DNA of 64,000 bases. It comes from Ceratotherium simum simum. Its lineage: Eukaryota; Chordata; Mammalia; Perissodactyla; Rhinocerotidae. Both the position numbers and the translations under genes were made by a program. Of the stretch, positions 23,201 to 32,600 are shown in pieces (positions within the stretch are counted from its first letter, which is position 1; each line of letters starts with the position of its first letter). Under the pieces are notes generated by a model. It was not told where the DNA came from, made no database searches, and saw only the letters and a list, made by a program, of their open reading frames with translations. The stretch spans positions 2,155,348 to 2,219,347 of the forward strand of contig NW_004454225.1 of assembly GCF_000283155.1 (NCBI RefSeq), in the 5' to 3' direction.

Positions 23201-26200
23201 GCCCCTCCTGAGAGGTCCCTGCTGGGCGGTCTCCTGGGGCCAGGGACTCTTTGTGCTCTGCTTGATAGTCCAGGGAGGTCACACATGCCTGAGGACGGGG
23301 ATTGGGGTCAGCTCGCAGGCCTGGTGCCTGGCAGTGACACCCCCTCTCCCAACTCCTTCTCTTGTATGGCCCAGGAGGAGGAGCTGATCCAGTCCGAGAA
23401 CTCAGCCTCCATCTTCAACACGCTCTCAGACATACCATCTCAGATTGAGGATGCAGAGCTGCTGCTGGGGGAAGCCATGCGGCTAGCCGGCTCCCTCACC
23501 GACGTGGCCGTGGAGACCCAGCGCCGCAAGCACCTGGCCTACCTCATCGCAGACCAGGGCCCACTCCTAGGGACGAGCACCACCACCAGCCTCTCTCAGG
23601 TGGGCCTGTGAGGGAGGCGGCCCCACCTCACCCACAGCAGGGTTGGGAGGGAGCCCATGGCGGGGCTACGGGGAGCCCACCCCCCTTCCCTGCTCTGCTG
23701 GCCCTGCCCCAGCTCAGCACCCAGGGCCCAGCATGGCCCAGTCAGACCACAGCTGTGAAGTGACGTGCCGCCTCGGCCTTCCTGCCTCTCTGCTGTGACT
23801 GGCCTGGTTTTAGTGTAGGACAGACCCAGCTTTGAACTGACAATACATTTCTGACCCTCAGAGCCACCTCAGAGGCCTTTTCAGATGAGGCAGCATGAGC
23901 GTGATGCTGGCCCCGAGCTGGCACATGGAAGGGCTCTGCTTCCTCCTCTGCTCGGCTGGGTGCCCGGGGGTGCCACTGACCCCTCTCCCTGCCTGCAGGT
24001 TGTTCGGCGCAGGACCCAGCGGAGGAAGTCTGGCATCACCTCGCTGCTCTTCGGTGAGAGCCAGGCACTGGGCTGGGCTCAGCAGCTCCTTCCCCACCCG
24101 CCGAGTCCAGGCTCACTGCTCTCACCACCACGGCCGGGTGCAGCATGGGGGGTGCAGACCAGTGCGTGTCCGTCCTCATACCTGGTGTGGACTCGGAGCT
24201 TCCTCAGAGTTGGGAAAGGGGTGGACAGGGGCCATGGCTGCCATAACACTCTGGGCCTCCCAGGGGAGGACGACCTGGAGGCACTCAAGGCCAAGAACAT
24301 CAAGCAGACGGAACTGGTAGCCGACCTCCGGGAAGCCATCCTGCGCGTGGCACGCCATTTCCAGTGCACAGACCCCAAAAACTGTAGTGTGGTGAGTCAC
24401 GGGCTCCCAGGCCTGTGCGCAATGGCTCGGTTTGGGGGCTCTCCTTCCCCAGTCCTGGGCTGAGGTGCCTTCCCTTCGGTGGGCCTTTGTGCCACTGGCA
24501 GGAGCTGACCCCAGACTACAGCATGGAGAGCCACCAGCGAGACCACGAGAACTATGTGGCGTGCTCACGCAGGCACCGGCGCCGGGCTAAGGCCCTGCTG
24601 GACTTCGAGCGACACGACGACGACGAGCTGGGCTTCCGCAAGAATGACATCATCACGGTGCGTGGAGTGAGGCTCAGGGTCCCGCAGCACCACCGCTCGG
24701 GCCCAGGATGCGGGCACTCAGCGGCAGGGGAGCCTGGGAGCTGAGAGCGGGTGCTGTTTGCCCTGCCACCTGCTGGCCTTGTGGCTGTGGGCGGGTTACC
24801 CCACCCCACCCAAGCCTTTTCCCTGCCGAGAGCTCCCGTTGGCCTGGCTGGGGATGAAAGGATGGTGTGTGAGGCACTGGGCCTGGACCACCAAAGCTTT
24901 GCTTCCTGCTCTTGTTCCCTGTGCAGATCATTTCTCAGAAGGATGAGCACTGCTGGGTGGGGGAGCTGAATGGCCTGAGAGGTGAGGCCTCCCTCTAGTC
25001 TCGAGCTGGGGGAGGGGAAGGGGGGCTCGGCAGTGAAGCCCAACGCCCTTTACTGCACCCGTCCCCTTGCCCTCTGGCCTCAGCAGGAATGGGGCTTGCT
25101 CAGAGAGCCTGCCCTCACACAGCGTGTCCTTAGCCCCTTTGGGGAAGTGTCAGGACACCGGGATGTCCACTTCTCACAGGGCCCTCCTTCTCCCACAGGC
25201 TGGTTTCCAGCCAAGTTTGTGGAAGTCCTGGATGAACGGAGCAAAGAGGTAAGAGGGTGCACAAGGCAGGGTGGTCCCTGGTTGCCGCTGCCACCTAGAC
25301 CCCTGTGAGGCCTGCCCGCTCCTAGCCAGGGCCTGGGTCCCAAGCATGCTGGCTGCGGCAGTGACTAGGAGGATGGGGAGAGGGTGGCTGGCTGCAGGTG
25401 TGGGGCTGGGGCCTCTCATACCCCCTCCCCCACTATCAGTACTCCATCGCTGGGGACGACACCGTGACGGAGGGGGTCACAGACCTCGTTCGAGGGACCC
25501 TCTGCCCGGCCCTCAAGGCCCTGTTTGAACATGGACTGAAGAAGCCGTCCCTGCTTGGGGGCGCCTGCCACCCCTGGTTGTTTATCGAGGAGGTGAGTCA
25601 GTGGCTGGACTCATGTCCCCCGTGGTCCTCTGGAGCTGGTACAGGAGCTCATGGGGTGGTGATGTGCACTCAGTTGGACCCTGTGGCTTTGACCTGGTAC
25701 CTACCCCATTGTCCTTGACACTCACCTTTGCCCCCCAGGCAGCCGGCCGGGAGGTTGAGAGAGACTTTGACTCGGTGTACTCACGCCTGGTGCTGTGTAA
25801 GACGTACAGGTAACCAGGTCCCAGCCCCGCCGTCCAGCGTCCTCCTGGCAGGGTCTCCTGGCAGCCCCAGTGTGGGAGAGGGAGCGGCCAGGCCTGGCAC
25901 ACCAGGGCAGCGCTGTCAGCTCTGGTCTCCCCTCAGGTTGGATGAAGATGGCAAAGTCCTGACCCCAGAGGAGCTGCTTTACCGGGTAAGCGGGGCAGTG
26001 GGTGGGGCAGGCCTCCTGGGTTGGCAGCCGGGGGTACCTGAGTGACAGCTGTGCCCTCCCAGGCTGTGCAGTCTGTGAATGTGACCCATGACGCTGCGCA
26101 CGCACAAATGGATGTCAAGCTCCGCTCCCTCATCTGCGTGGGGCTCAAGTGAGTGTCTGTGCCTGCTGTGGGCCCGTGACAGTCCACAGTCGGACAAGTG

Positions 26201-27458
26201 GCAGCCTAGGCTGTGGCCCTGGGGGAGAGTGGGGTGCCTGTGAGCTGGATAGAGAAGGCAGCAAGGGTGACTCTCAAAGGACTTCCTCCGGTGCAGGACC
26301 AGCCATTGCTCTGTGGCCAGGGGAGGGCTCTCGGGGTCTCCTGAAGCACAGATTTTAGCAAGATGACCGCTGAAGGGGCTCACCAGAAATGAGGCTCCAC
26401 AGCAGCTGAGGGAGGGGCGCCTGCCTGAGGGGAACTTGGGCATTTGTGAGGCTCAGATCTGGGCCAGGGTGAATGTGATGTTTCTGGATTTGCCACCTGG
26501 CAGAGTGGTTTGCAGAGGGGCGAGAGCTCTTTGCAGAGGAAAGAGCTGTGACAGGACTGGGGAGTGGGGGCCAGGGGACAGTGGGCCCCTGAGCGTGGCT
26601 CCCAGTGTGGAGGAGCAGAGCGAGGCTACTCTGCAAGAGCTGGCTGAGAGTGAAGGAGGTGGGGTCACCTGGGGAGGCCACAAAGTGGAGGAAAAGGGGC
26701 TGAGGGTGGGGCTGGAGGAGCCCCAGAGTTGGGGCGCCCAGTCCAGCATGGGGGGGGCAGAGCCCGTCCATGGTCCCCAGACGATCCTGCGGACAGCCCA
26801 CTCTTCCCCACCTGTCCCCAGCGAGCAGGTCCTGCACCTGTGGCTGGAGGTGCTCTGCTCCAGCCTGCCGACCGTGGAGAAGTGGTACCAGCCCTGGTCC
26901 TTCCTGCGCAGCCCCGGCTGGGTCCAGATCAAGTGTGAGCTCCGGTGAGGACCCTGTCACCGGTGCTGGGCTTCTGGAGCCCTGACCCAGTGGCTGGGGT
27001 TGGGGCAGGGGCAGGCAGAGCCTCCTGAGGGTGACTGACGGCCTACTCCCCTCCCCTCCAGCGTCCTCTGTTGCTTCGCCTTCAGCCTCTCCCAGGACTG
27101 GGAACTTCCTGCGAAGAGAGAGGTGGGTGATTGGGGGTGGTCCTTGGCCCTACAGCCTGCCTCCCCCACAGGGGGCTGGGTTGGGTAGGCCAGCTGTCTG
27201 TGCTGGCAGATCACCCCCAAACACTTCCTGGGTGGCTGAGGCAGGGTCCCATGGAGACCCTGCATGCTGGCCTCGCCTGCAGAACCATTCTGCCCCTGCC
27301 ACCTTTGGCTTCCTTGCTTTGTGCTCCAGCACCCCTGCCCTGTGGCCTGTGACAGTGAGGGCCTGTCCTGTGTGCAGGAGGAGAAGCAGCCCCTGAAGGA
27401 GGGTGTTCAGGACATGCTGGTGAAGCACCACCTTTTCAGCTGGGACATAGATGGGTGA
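17230..27458 (+). CDS. SGSM3: SGSM3, small G protein signaling modulator 3 (TBC-SH3-RUN), complete coding region in 21 exons
   Basis: Coding exons: 17230-17236, 17754-17839, 18309-18375, 20904-21112, 21201-21308, 21921-22064, 22325-22520, 22900-23045, 23375-23599, 23999-24053, 24264-24391, 24502-24657, 24927-24981, 25199-25248, 25440-25592, 25739-25809, 25937-25985, 26063-26148, 26822-26944, 27062-27122, 27378-27458. They total 2256 nt, giving 751 residues plus TGA; every intron is GT-AG and phase is kept throughout. Human SGSM3 is, from memory, 749 residues. The start ATG lies 7 nt before a donor, and the joined N-terminus (MSGSH) fits the family. Domain order is TBC (about 115-320), a charged coiled-coil-like stretch (about 415-450), SH3 (about 484-540) and RUN (about 557-720). 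The family (also called RUTBC3 or CIP85) acts in the cytoplasm on Rab/Rap-type small GTPases and in membrane traffic. The frame is intact, so the gene looks functional. Confidence 0.97.
18782..19044 (-). mobile_element. ERE-type SINE, subtype 1, in an SGSM3 intron
   Basis: Full-length copy with a poly-T expansion inside the body (18840-18860). Duplication ctcttatctctct at 18769-18781 and 19045-19057, perfect. Confidence 0.92.
19104..19345 (-). mobile_element. ERE-type SINE, subtype 1, in an SGSM3 intron
   Basis: Near-complete copy about 60 bases from the previous one and in the same orientation. Flanks aggcctcttta and agacctcttta suggest a short imperfect duplication. Confidence 0.9.
19690..19835 (+). 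mobile_element. L1 3' end fragment
   Basis: AAGTGTACACTTAAAATTGG followed by TGCATTTTACTGTATGTAAA is a typical old L1 3' terminus. Confidence 0.6.
20090..20850 (-). mobile_element. L2 LINE ORF2 fragment just upstream of SGSM3 exon 4
   Basis: GAATGACATGATCTGCCTGG, CTGACTGCTGTGTGGAGAACA, GATCCAGACGAAGGATGACG and ACAACATTTGCCGATGGATC are reversed L2 ORF2. It ends about 50 bases before the exon 4 acceptor at 20903. A long - strand frame across it (19762-20511) is a remnant of L2. Confidence 0.75.
20904..23045 (+). CDS. SGSM3: SGSM3 exons 4-8: TBC (Rab GAP) domain block
   Basis: Exon 4 (20904-21112) supplies the lead-in, including DLTWDKI, and the TBC start GIPHSMRPQ. Exons 5-8 carry the rest. 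Both catalytic fingers of TBC domains are visible in exon 6: the arginine finger IEKDLLR (residues 160-166, Arg166) and the glutamine finger YCQG (residues 201-204, Gln203). In this family these two residues drive GTP hydrolysis in the bound small GTPase, so the domain should be catalytically competent. The last TBC helices ([10 protein letters not shown]) are in exon 8. A histidine occurs at residue 291, where I recall aspartate in human. Confidence 0.95.
21550..21715. mobile_element. MER5-like fragment in an SGSM3 intron
   Basis: GGGTCACCTGGAGATTTTAA, then CCAGGCC and TCTCATTCTGGCTTGAGGCC, resembles a diverged MER5A interior without clear ends. Confidence 0.5.
23375..24391 (+). CDS. SGSM3: SGSM3 exons 9-11: linker and coiled-coil-like region
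   Basis: Exon 9 (23375-23599) follows the TBC domain with an acidic EEELIQSEN start and an alanine/leucine-rich helical stretch. Exon 10 (23999-24053) encodes an arginine-rich [12 protein letters not shown] patch. Exon 11 (24264-24391) encodes a charged stretch ([20 protein letters not shown]) with heptad-like hydrophobics, consistent with a short coiled coil before the SH3 domain. All junctions are in frame. The function of this linker is not evident from sequence. Confidence 0.93.
24502..25248 (+). CDS. SGSM3: SGSM3 exons 12-14: SH3 domain
   Basis: The SH3 domain is split over three exons (24502-24657, 24927-24981, 25199-25248). Visible hallmarks are the [15 protein letters not shown] motif (an ALYDY-type strand with the acidic RT loop), the FRKNDIIT strand, the WVGELNG segment around the conserved tryptophan, and [10 protein letters not shown], the usual C-terminal G-x-FP-x-x-F/Y-V. 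In the family this domain mediates protein contacts; CIP85 is reported to bind connexin 43 through it. Confidence 0.95.
25440..27122 (+). CDS. SGSM3: SGSM3 exons 15-20: RUN domain
   Basis: Exons 25440-25592, 25739-25809, 25937-25985, 26063-26148, 26822-26944 and 27062-27122 encode the RUN domain. Its typical start is a helix with [17 protein letters not shown], and later blocks include [17 protein letters not shown] and [14 protein letters not shown] domains bind small GTPases of the Rap/Rab type, which suits a GAP with a second GTPase contact. The 673-base intron 26149-26821 holds no repeat that I recognise. The final 26 residues come from the exon at 27378-27458, ending [10 protein letters not shown] then TGA. 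Confidence 0.94.
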
Positions 27459-27915
27459 CGCTCTTCCTCCAGCGGCCCTGTCACGCCCAGGCTTCCCCCA
27501 ACCCGTCGGCTCCAGAGCAGCCCCTTCCTCAGGCAAGGAGACAACAGCACGGCCCTGGCCAGTCTTGGGATGGGGTGGCCCAGGCCCACCCCAAGCTGTG
27601 GGGTCAAGTGAAGGAGACACTCTGGTGCTCTGGCCCGGTGCCATGGTTGGGAGATCAGGGACACCACCCTGGGCGCCCAGAGCGTTGCTGGAGGGTCCAG
27701 CCTAGCCTGTTCTCCCAGCACCTGGGGGAGGACTCTGCCCTGCCAGGGTCTTCACGGAGGCCCCGGGCCCCAATGTCACTGGTTGTACTGACCAAAAATC
27801 TCGTGAGGTGGGAGCCACCTCTCTTCTGTTAGTTTTTGCTCAGGAAGGGGATGGGGGTGGCTAAAGGCTCCTTGGCCTCTTTGGTCTGTAAATAAATCGT
27901 ATCTTTGAGAAAGCA
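27459..27915 (+). other. SGSM3: SGSM3 3' UTR
   Basis: The stretch follows the TGA at 27456-27458 and ends about 20 nt after the AATAAA at 27891. It is GC-rich, has no recognised repeat and is about 455 bases long. The exact cleavage position is an estimate from signal spacing and the U-rich stretch that follows. Confidence 0.8.
27891..27896 (+). promoter_or_regulatory. SGSM3: poly(A) signal of SGSM3
   Basis: A canonical AATAAA is followed by a CA about 20 nt on and then by a U-rich element (CCTGTTTTCTGTCC), the expected order of signal, cleavage site and downstream element. Confidence 0.85.
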
Positions 27916-28104
27916 CCTCCTGTTTTCTGTCCAGTCAGGGCTGTAGAACTGTACAGCCAAGGTTCTGCAATTCCTGGAATGGTCTGGAGCGCACAGCCAG
28001 GGGAGGTGGGGGTCAGCGTCAGGGTGTGACCCCTACGTGCTAGAATGCCTCCGATGCCTGCTTTACCACCCACCTCTTCAGTGGATTCAACAAGCTGGAC
28101 TAAT
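27916..28104. other. Gap between convergent SGSM3 and MRTFA 3' ends
   Basis: Roughly 190 bases separate the two inferred cleavage sites. The stretch holds the downstream elements of both genes: a U-rich tract after the SGSM3 site and, read on the - strand, GAGGTGGGTGGT after the MRTFA site. No other feature is seen. Confidence 0.7.
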
Positions 28105-28125
28105 AAGTCAGTGTTTGTTTTTGTT

Positions 28126-28131
28126 TTTATT
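28126..28131 (-). promoter_or_regulatory. MRTFA: poly(A) signal of MRTFA
   Basis: On the - strand this is AATAAA (TTTATT on +). It is followed by an A/C-rich stretch and then GAGGTGGGTGGT, a fitting downstream element. It is the only canonical hexamer I noticed in the 3' UTR. Confidence 0.85.
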
Positions 28132-28602
28132 TTAAAAAGTTCACACAGCTTCCCCACCTCTCTGCCAGCACTGGTTGGTTTTGGTGACTCCATCCCTAAT
28201 CCTCTATGAATGACAGTGACAGGCCAGAAGGCAGGCCAGGCCCAGGGCAGGAGGAGGCCAAAGCTTGAGGGCCACCTCCATCCCACCAGAGAGCCAACAT
28301 CCCTGCTGCCCCAGGGCCTTGGTGGCTGTAGTGAGGCAGTGGGACGGAATGTGGGCAGGGGGCCAGGAAGCACCTCTGCCCTCGTGGCACTGATAAGAAG
28401 CAGGACAGGTGGCACAGGCTGTGATGGGGTGTCTACATGTCAAACACACGTGATGGGTGGGGCCAGGGTAAGCGGCAGCTGGCCCCAGGAACGGTGGTCT
28501 CCAGGCCCTTCTATACGTGCACAGTAGGATGGGAGGGAGCCACGTCCACTTCCCACCCCCAAAAATATACGTATATATGTATGGCGATATATAATATAGA
28601 AG

Positions 28603-28610
28603 TATATACA
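28603..28610 (-). promoter_or_regulatory. Pumilio response element in MRTFA 3' UTR
   Basis: The transcript reads UGUAUAUA, a perfect match to the UGUANAUA consensus bound by PUM1/PUM2. It sits in an AU-rich island within an otherwise GC-rich UTR, about 480 nt before the poly(A) signal. Function is inferred from the motif only. Confidence 0.5.
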
Positions 28611-29111
28611 CCTGTACAGAAAACATCTCCACCAACCACTAAAGGGTTACACTACTCAAGACAGTAAAATGGCAGGAAGCCAGGGACCCTGGGGTTAGCA
28701 TAATGGGGAATGGGGAGGTGGAGGCCCAGCTAGTTTCTTCCCTCACAGGGAAGGGGGAAGGAAGGAGATTTGCCTCCTCGCCTCAGCCCTGGACCTCACC
28801 CGCCTGAGCAAACTGCAGCCAGACACTGCACCTCTGACCTCACAAAAGGAGGTCAAGTAGAATGCCCCTGGCCTCTCCAGGCCTCCAAAACCCCGGGATG
28901 GCCCAGAGCTGCTGCTTGGCAACGCCTCTCCTCCGTGAGCCTGAGCCAGGTGTAGGGACGCCCTCCCAGGCAGAGGAAGGTAAGGCCCGTGATTGTCAGG
29001 ACTCACGACCATGCACAGAGGCTAGGGCAGGCAGGAGAGCCGAGATCCCTCGAGTTCCTGAAGCTCCCCAACTTCCCAGCCCCGCCCATCCCCGGCTCTG
29101 CAGCCTGAGAG

Positions 29112-29626
29112 CTACAAGCAGGAATCCCAGTGTAGCTGCAGGTCGTGGCCATCAAGGAAGTCCGTGGAGAAGAGGCTGGGGGCTGTGGTGCTGAGCGGAG
29201 CCAGGCTGAGCACAGGACCACCTGACGACAGCTCCAACCAGTCCATGCTGTCCAGGTGGCCGTCAGCCAGGTCCAGGCCCACGCTGCTGGGCTCAGGGGC
29301 AAAGTGCAATTCCGAGGTGTCCATGGGTGATGGGGGGTGGTCCAGGATGGCAGAGCTGCTCAGCATCTGGCTGTGGAGGTCATCAATGAGAGAGAGGGAC
29401 TCTGGCCCCTCATGCCCACTGGTCAGCAGGGGCAGCCCCGTGCTGCTTTCCAGGAAGTCCTCCAGGCGCCCAGGGAGGGCAGGTGAGGCTGATGGAGGTG
29501 GGGCAGCCTGGGGGAGCTCGACAGAGGGTGGAGACTGTGTGGCTAGGGGTGACCCGCAGGCTGCTGTCGAGGGGGACTTCTCTTTCCCTGGCAGGGATGG
29601 TGGCTCCTTAAAATCTGCTGAAATCT
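29112..29626 (-). CDS. MRTFA: MRTFA terminal coding exon (C-terminal transactivation domain)
   Basis: The acceptor, read on the - strand, is TTGATTGGCAG followed by AGATTTCAGC, so the frame starts [16 protein letters not shown]. The C-terminal activation domain is acidic and Ser/Pro-rich, with [15 protein letters not shown] and [11 protein letters not shown], and ends QLHWDSCL with TAG at 29114-29112. The preceding intron is 3.7 kb and contains an antisense L1 that ends close to this acceptor. Confidence 0.96.
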
Positions 29627-32600
29627 CTGCCAATCAAGAAAATGAACAGATATCAGAAACCAGGCCTGAAAAGGACCTGAAGTTGGACCCTACCTTACAC
29701 CCTGTACAAATATTAACTCAAAATGGGCCAAAGATCTAAATTTAGGAGCTAAAACTACAGAACTCAAAGAAGAAAACGAGTATATCTTTATGACATTGGA
29801 TTTGGTAATGATTCGTGGTTATGACACCAAAAACACAGGCAACAAAAGAAAAAATAAATGGGACTACATAAAAATTTACAAGTTTGGTGCATCAAAGGAC
29901 ACTATCAAAGGAGTGAAAAAGACCACCCACAGAATGGGAGAAAATATTTGCAAATCATATATCTGATAAGTGATTCATATCCAGAATAAAGAACTACAAC
30001 TCAACAACAAAACCCAACTGAAAAATAGGCAAAGGACAAAAATAGACATTTCTCCGTTAGAGGATATACAAATGGCCTATAAGCACATGAAAAAATGCTC
30101 CACGTCATTAGTGATCAGGGAAATGTAAATCAAAACCACAGTGAGATACCACTTCACACCCACTAGGATGGCTATCATAAAAAAATTTGAAAATAACAAG
30201 TGTTGGTGAGGATGTGGAGAAATTGGAACCCTTGTGCATTGCTGGTACGAATGAAAATGGAGCAGCTACTGTGGAAAAGAGTTTTGTGGTTCCTCAAAAA
30301 GGTAAACATAAAATTACCATATGATCCATTAATTCCACTTCTGGGTATACACCCAAAAGAAGTGAAAGCAGAGACTCAAACAGATGCTTGTACACCAGTG
30401 TGCATACAGCATTACTCACAACAGCCAAAAGGTGGGAACAAGCCAAGTGTCCATCAGTGGATGAATGGATCAATGTTCTATATCCATACAATGGAATACT
30501 ATTCAGCCATAAAAAGGAAGGAAATTCTGACACATGCTACAAAATGGATGAACCTTGAGGGCACTGTGTTAAGTGAAATAAGTCAGAAACAAAAGGGCAA
30601 ACAAAGACTGTATGATTGCACTTATATGAGGCACCTAGAACACTCAAATTCATAGAGACAGAAAGCAGAAGAGAGGTTACCAGGCACTAGGGGGAGGGAG
30701 GAATGGGGAGTTAGTGTGTAATGGGTAATGAGTGTCAGTATAAGATGATGAAAAAGTTGAAGTGGGTAGTTGACGGTTGCACACCACTGTGAATGTACTT
30801 AATACCACTGAATTGTACACTTAAAAATGGTTAGAATGGAAAATTTTATGTATATTTTACCACAATAAAAAACACTATGCAGAAGCCAGGCTTGCTTCCT
30901 GACCCTTTAAGTCCTGTCCTCCCTCCTGCTCTCCTCCTGTCCCAGCTGAACACGCTGCTCTCACCAGACGACCAGCTCCCTCCAAGTCACGGCCTGTCAT
31001 CCTGCCCAACTGTCACCACCGGGGACACTGCTGGCCCCACTCGCCCTGTTCACATGCCCTCTTCTCCTGGCATCCCTGCCACCGCTCTGGCCACTTCTCA
31101 GTGTCCTTTTGGGGGCAGGCAGCACCCCCCAGCTCCCCTTCCCTGCCATCTCTTCAATGCTAGAGCCTGAGGCCTGCTCCCTCTCTGCTTCTCATACCGT
31201 CTCTCTCTTGCCAGGTAGCGTCACCTCTCCCAGTTTCAGCTCCTGTCTGGACACTGGGAACTCCTGAAGCTCACGCCCAGGCCTCTCTCCCGAGCTCCAG
31301 ACCAGTCTCTCCACCTGCCCCTGAGCACTCCCAGCCCAGCAGCCTCAGTCCGCCTGCACTTGTTAGAAATGCACCTGAAGCCCCACCGCAGACCCTGGAA
31401 TCCGAGAAGTCTCCCTAAGATCAAAATCGGTAACCTCAAGAGTAACATCTGCTATTGAACTCTTTTTTTTTTTTTGAGGTAAAATTCACCATTTGAAAGT
31501 GCACAATTCCACGGCTGAGCTCTCACTTTACCTGTACCGTCTCACTTAACCGTCTCCCTACTGACACGATTAAAGCCCTCGGAAGAGAACTTCCATACAC
31601 TCTGCCTTCCTGCCCGCTGTCCCCCCTGAAGCCGAGCCCTCCCTGCCCTGCGCCCTCCCCACGCTCAGGGATTCCCCCCCCCCCCACCTACCAGGCCCCA
31701 CATTACATGCTGCTCTTTGCTCCCCTTTGCAGGAAACCCTCTGCAGAGAGCTGTCCAGACTTGCTATACCCCACCCCTACCCGGCCTTTCTTCAACCCGC
31801 TTCAAGCAGGCACAGGCCCACAGTCCTGCCGCAGCACCCTGGCTGGGTCACCCATGGCCACCACAATGCTAAGTCCCCATCTTCCCTGACCACCCACCGG
31901 CAGCCCTGGGCTTCAGGACTTCACTCTTCCACCCTCTGCTCAGCCGTATCTGCTCGAGCCCCCGGCCTCCACCTCGTCCTCCTCTGCTCACCCAACCTCA
32001 TGGCTCTGAATGCCAATCTAGACGCCAGCAACTCCCTAATTCCTGCCTTCAGCCCTGACCTCGCCTGGGCTGTCCTGGTACATATCTAAGCCTGACGGAG
32101 GCTGCCCCAATGTGTCCCTCACGTGCCCCACCAGAGCTCCCCAGGCAATCATGCCGCTGCGTCCTGGTAAGTCAGGCTGAAACCCTCGGCGTCATTTGGC
32201 TGCCCTCTTCTCCTTTCACCACATGCCTGATCTGTAAGTAAATCAAACGGGTTCTCCCTCCAAAATATACCCAGCTCCAGCCCTTCTCCACATCCCTGCT
32301 CCCTCCCAGGCCAGCGCACCTGGCCCCTCGCCTGGATCACTACAGTTGAGTCTCTGCTCCCGCCCTTCCAGCTGGCCGATCCTCCACTCAATGCTGTGTG
32401 ACGGCTTCCACATCACCCCGAGTCAGGGTCCCTCCGCCCTGCAGGCACGAGGCCTCGGGGTCTGCCCCAGCCTGTGACTCCTTCCCCTCCTGCTCCCTTC
32501 CCGCACTCATTCCACTCCTCCAAGACACCTGGCCCTCACCAGGCTACTCGGGTGCTCCCCCAGAGGTGCCTGTGGCTAACACCACGCCTGCTCAACGAGA

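Larger units (their letters stand above)
28105..29111 (-). other. MRTFA: MRTFA 3' UTR
   Basis: About 1 kb lies between the stop codon and the inferred cleavage site. It is GC-rich near the stop and has an AU-rich block at about 28560-28615 with a Pumilio-type site. No interspersed repeat is recognised. The 3' end is estimated from the poly(A) signal at 28131-28126 and a G/U-rich element about 50 nt beyond it. Confidence 0.8.

Noticed and set aside
30200..30655. 151-codon + strand frame in the last MRTFA intron
   Set aside because: It is the C-terminal part of L1 ORF2 in a truncated element, not a host gene.
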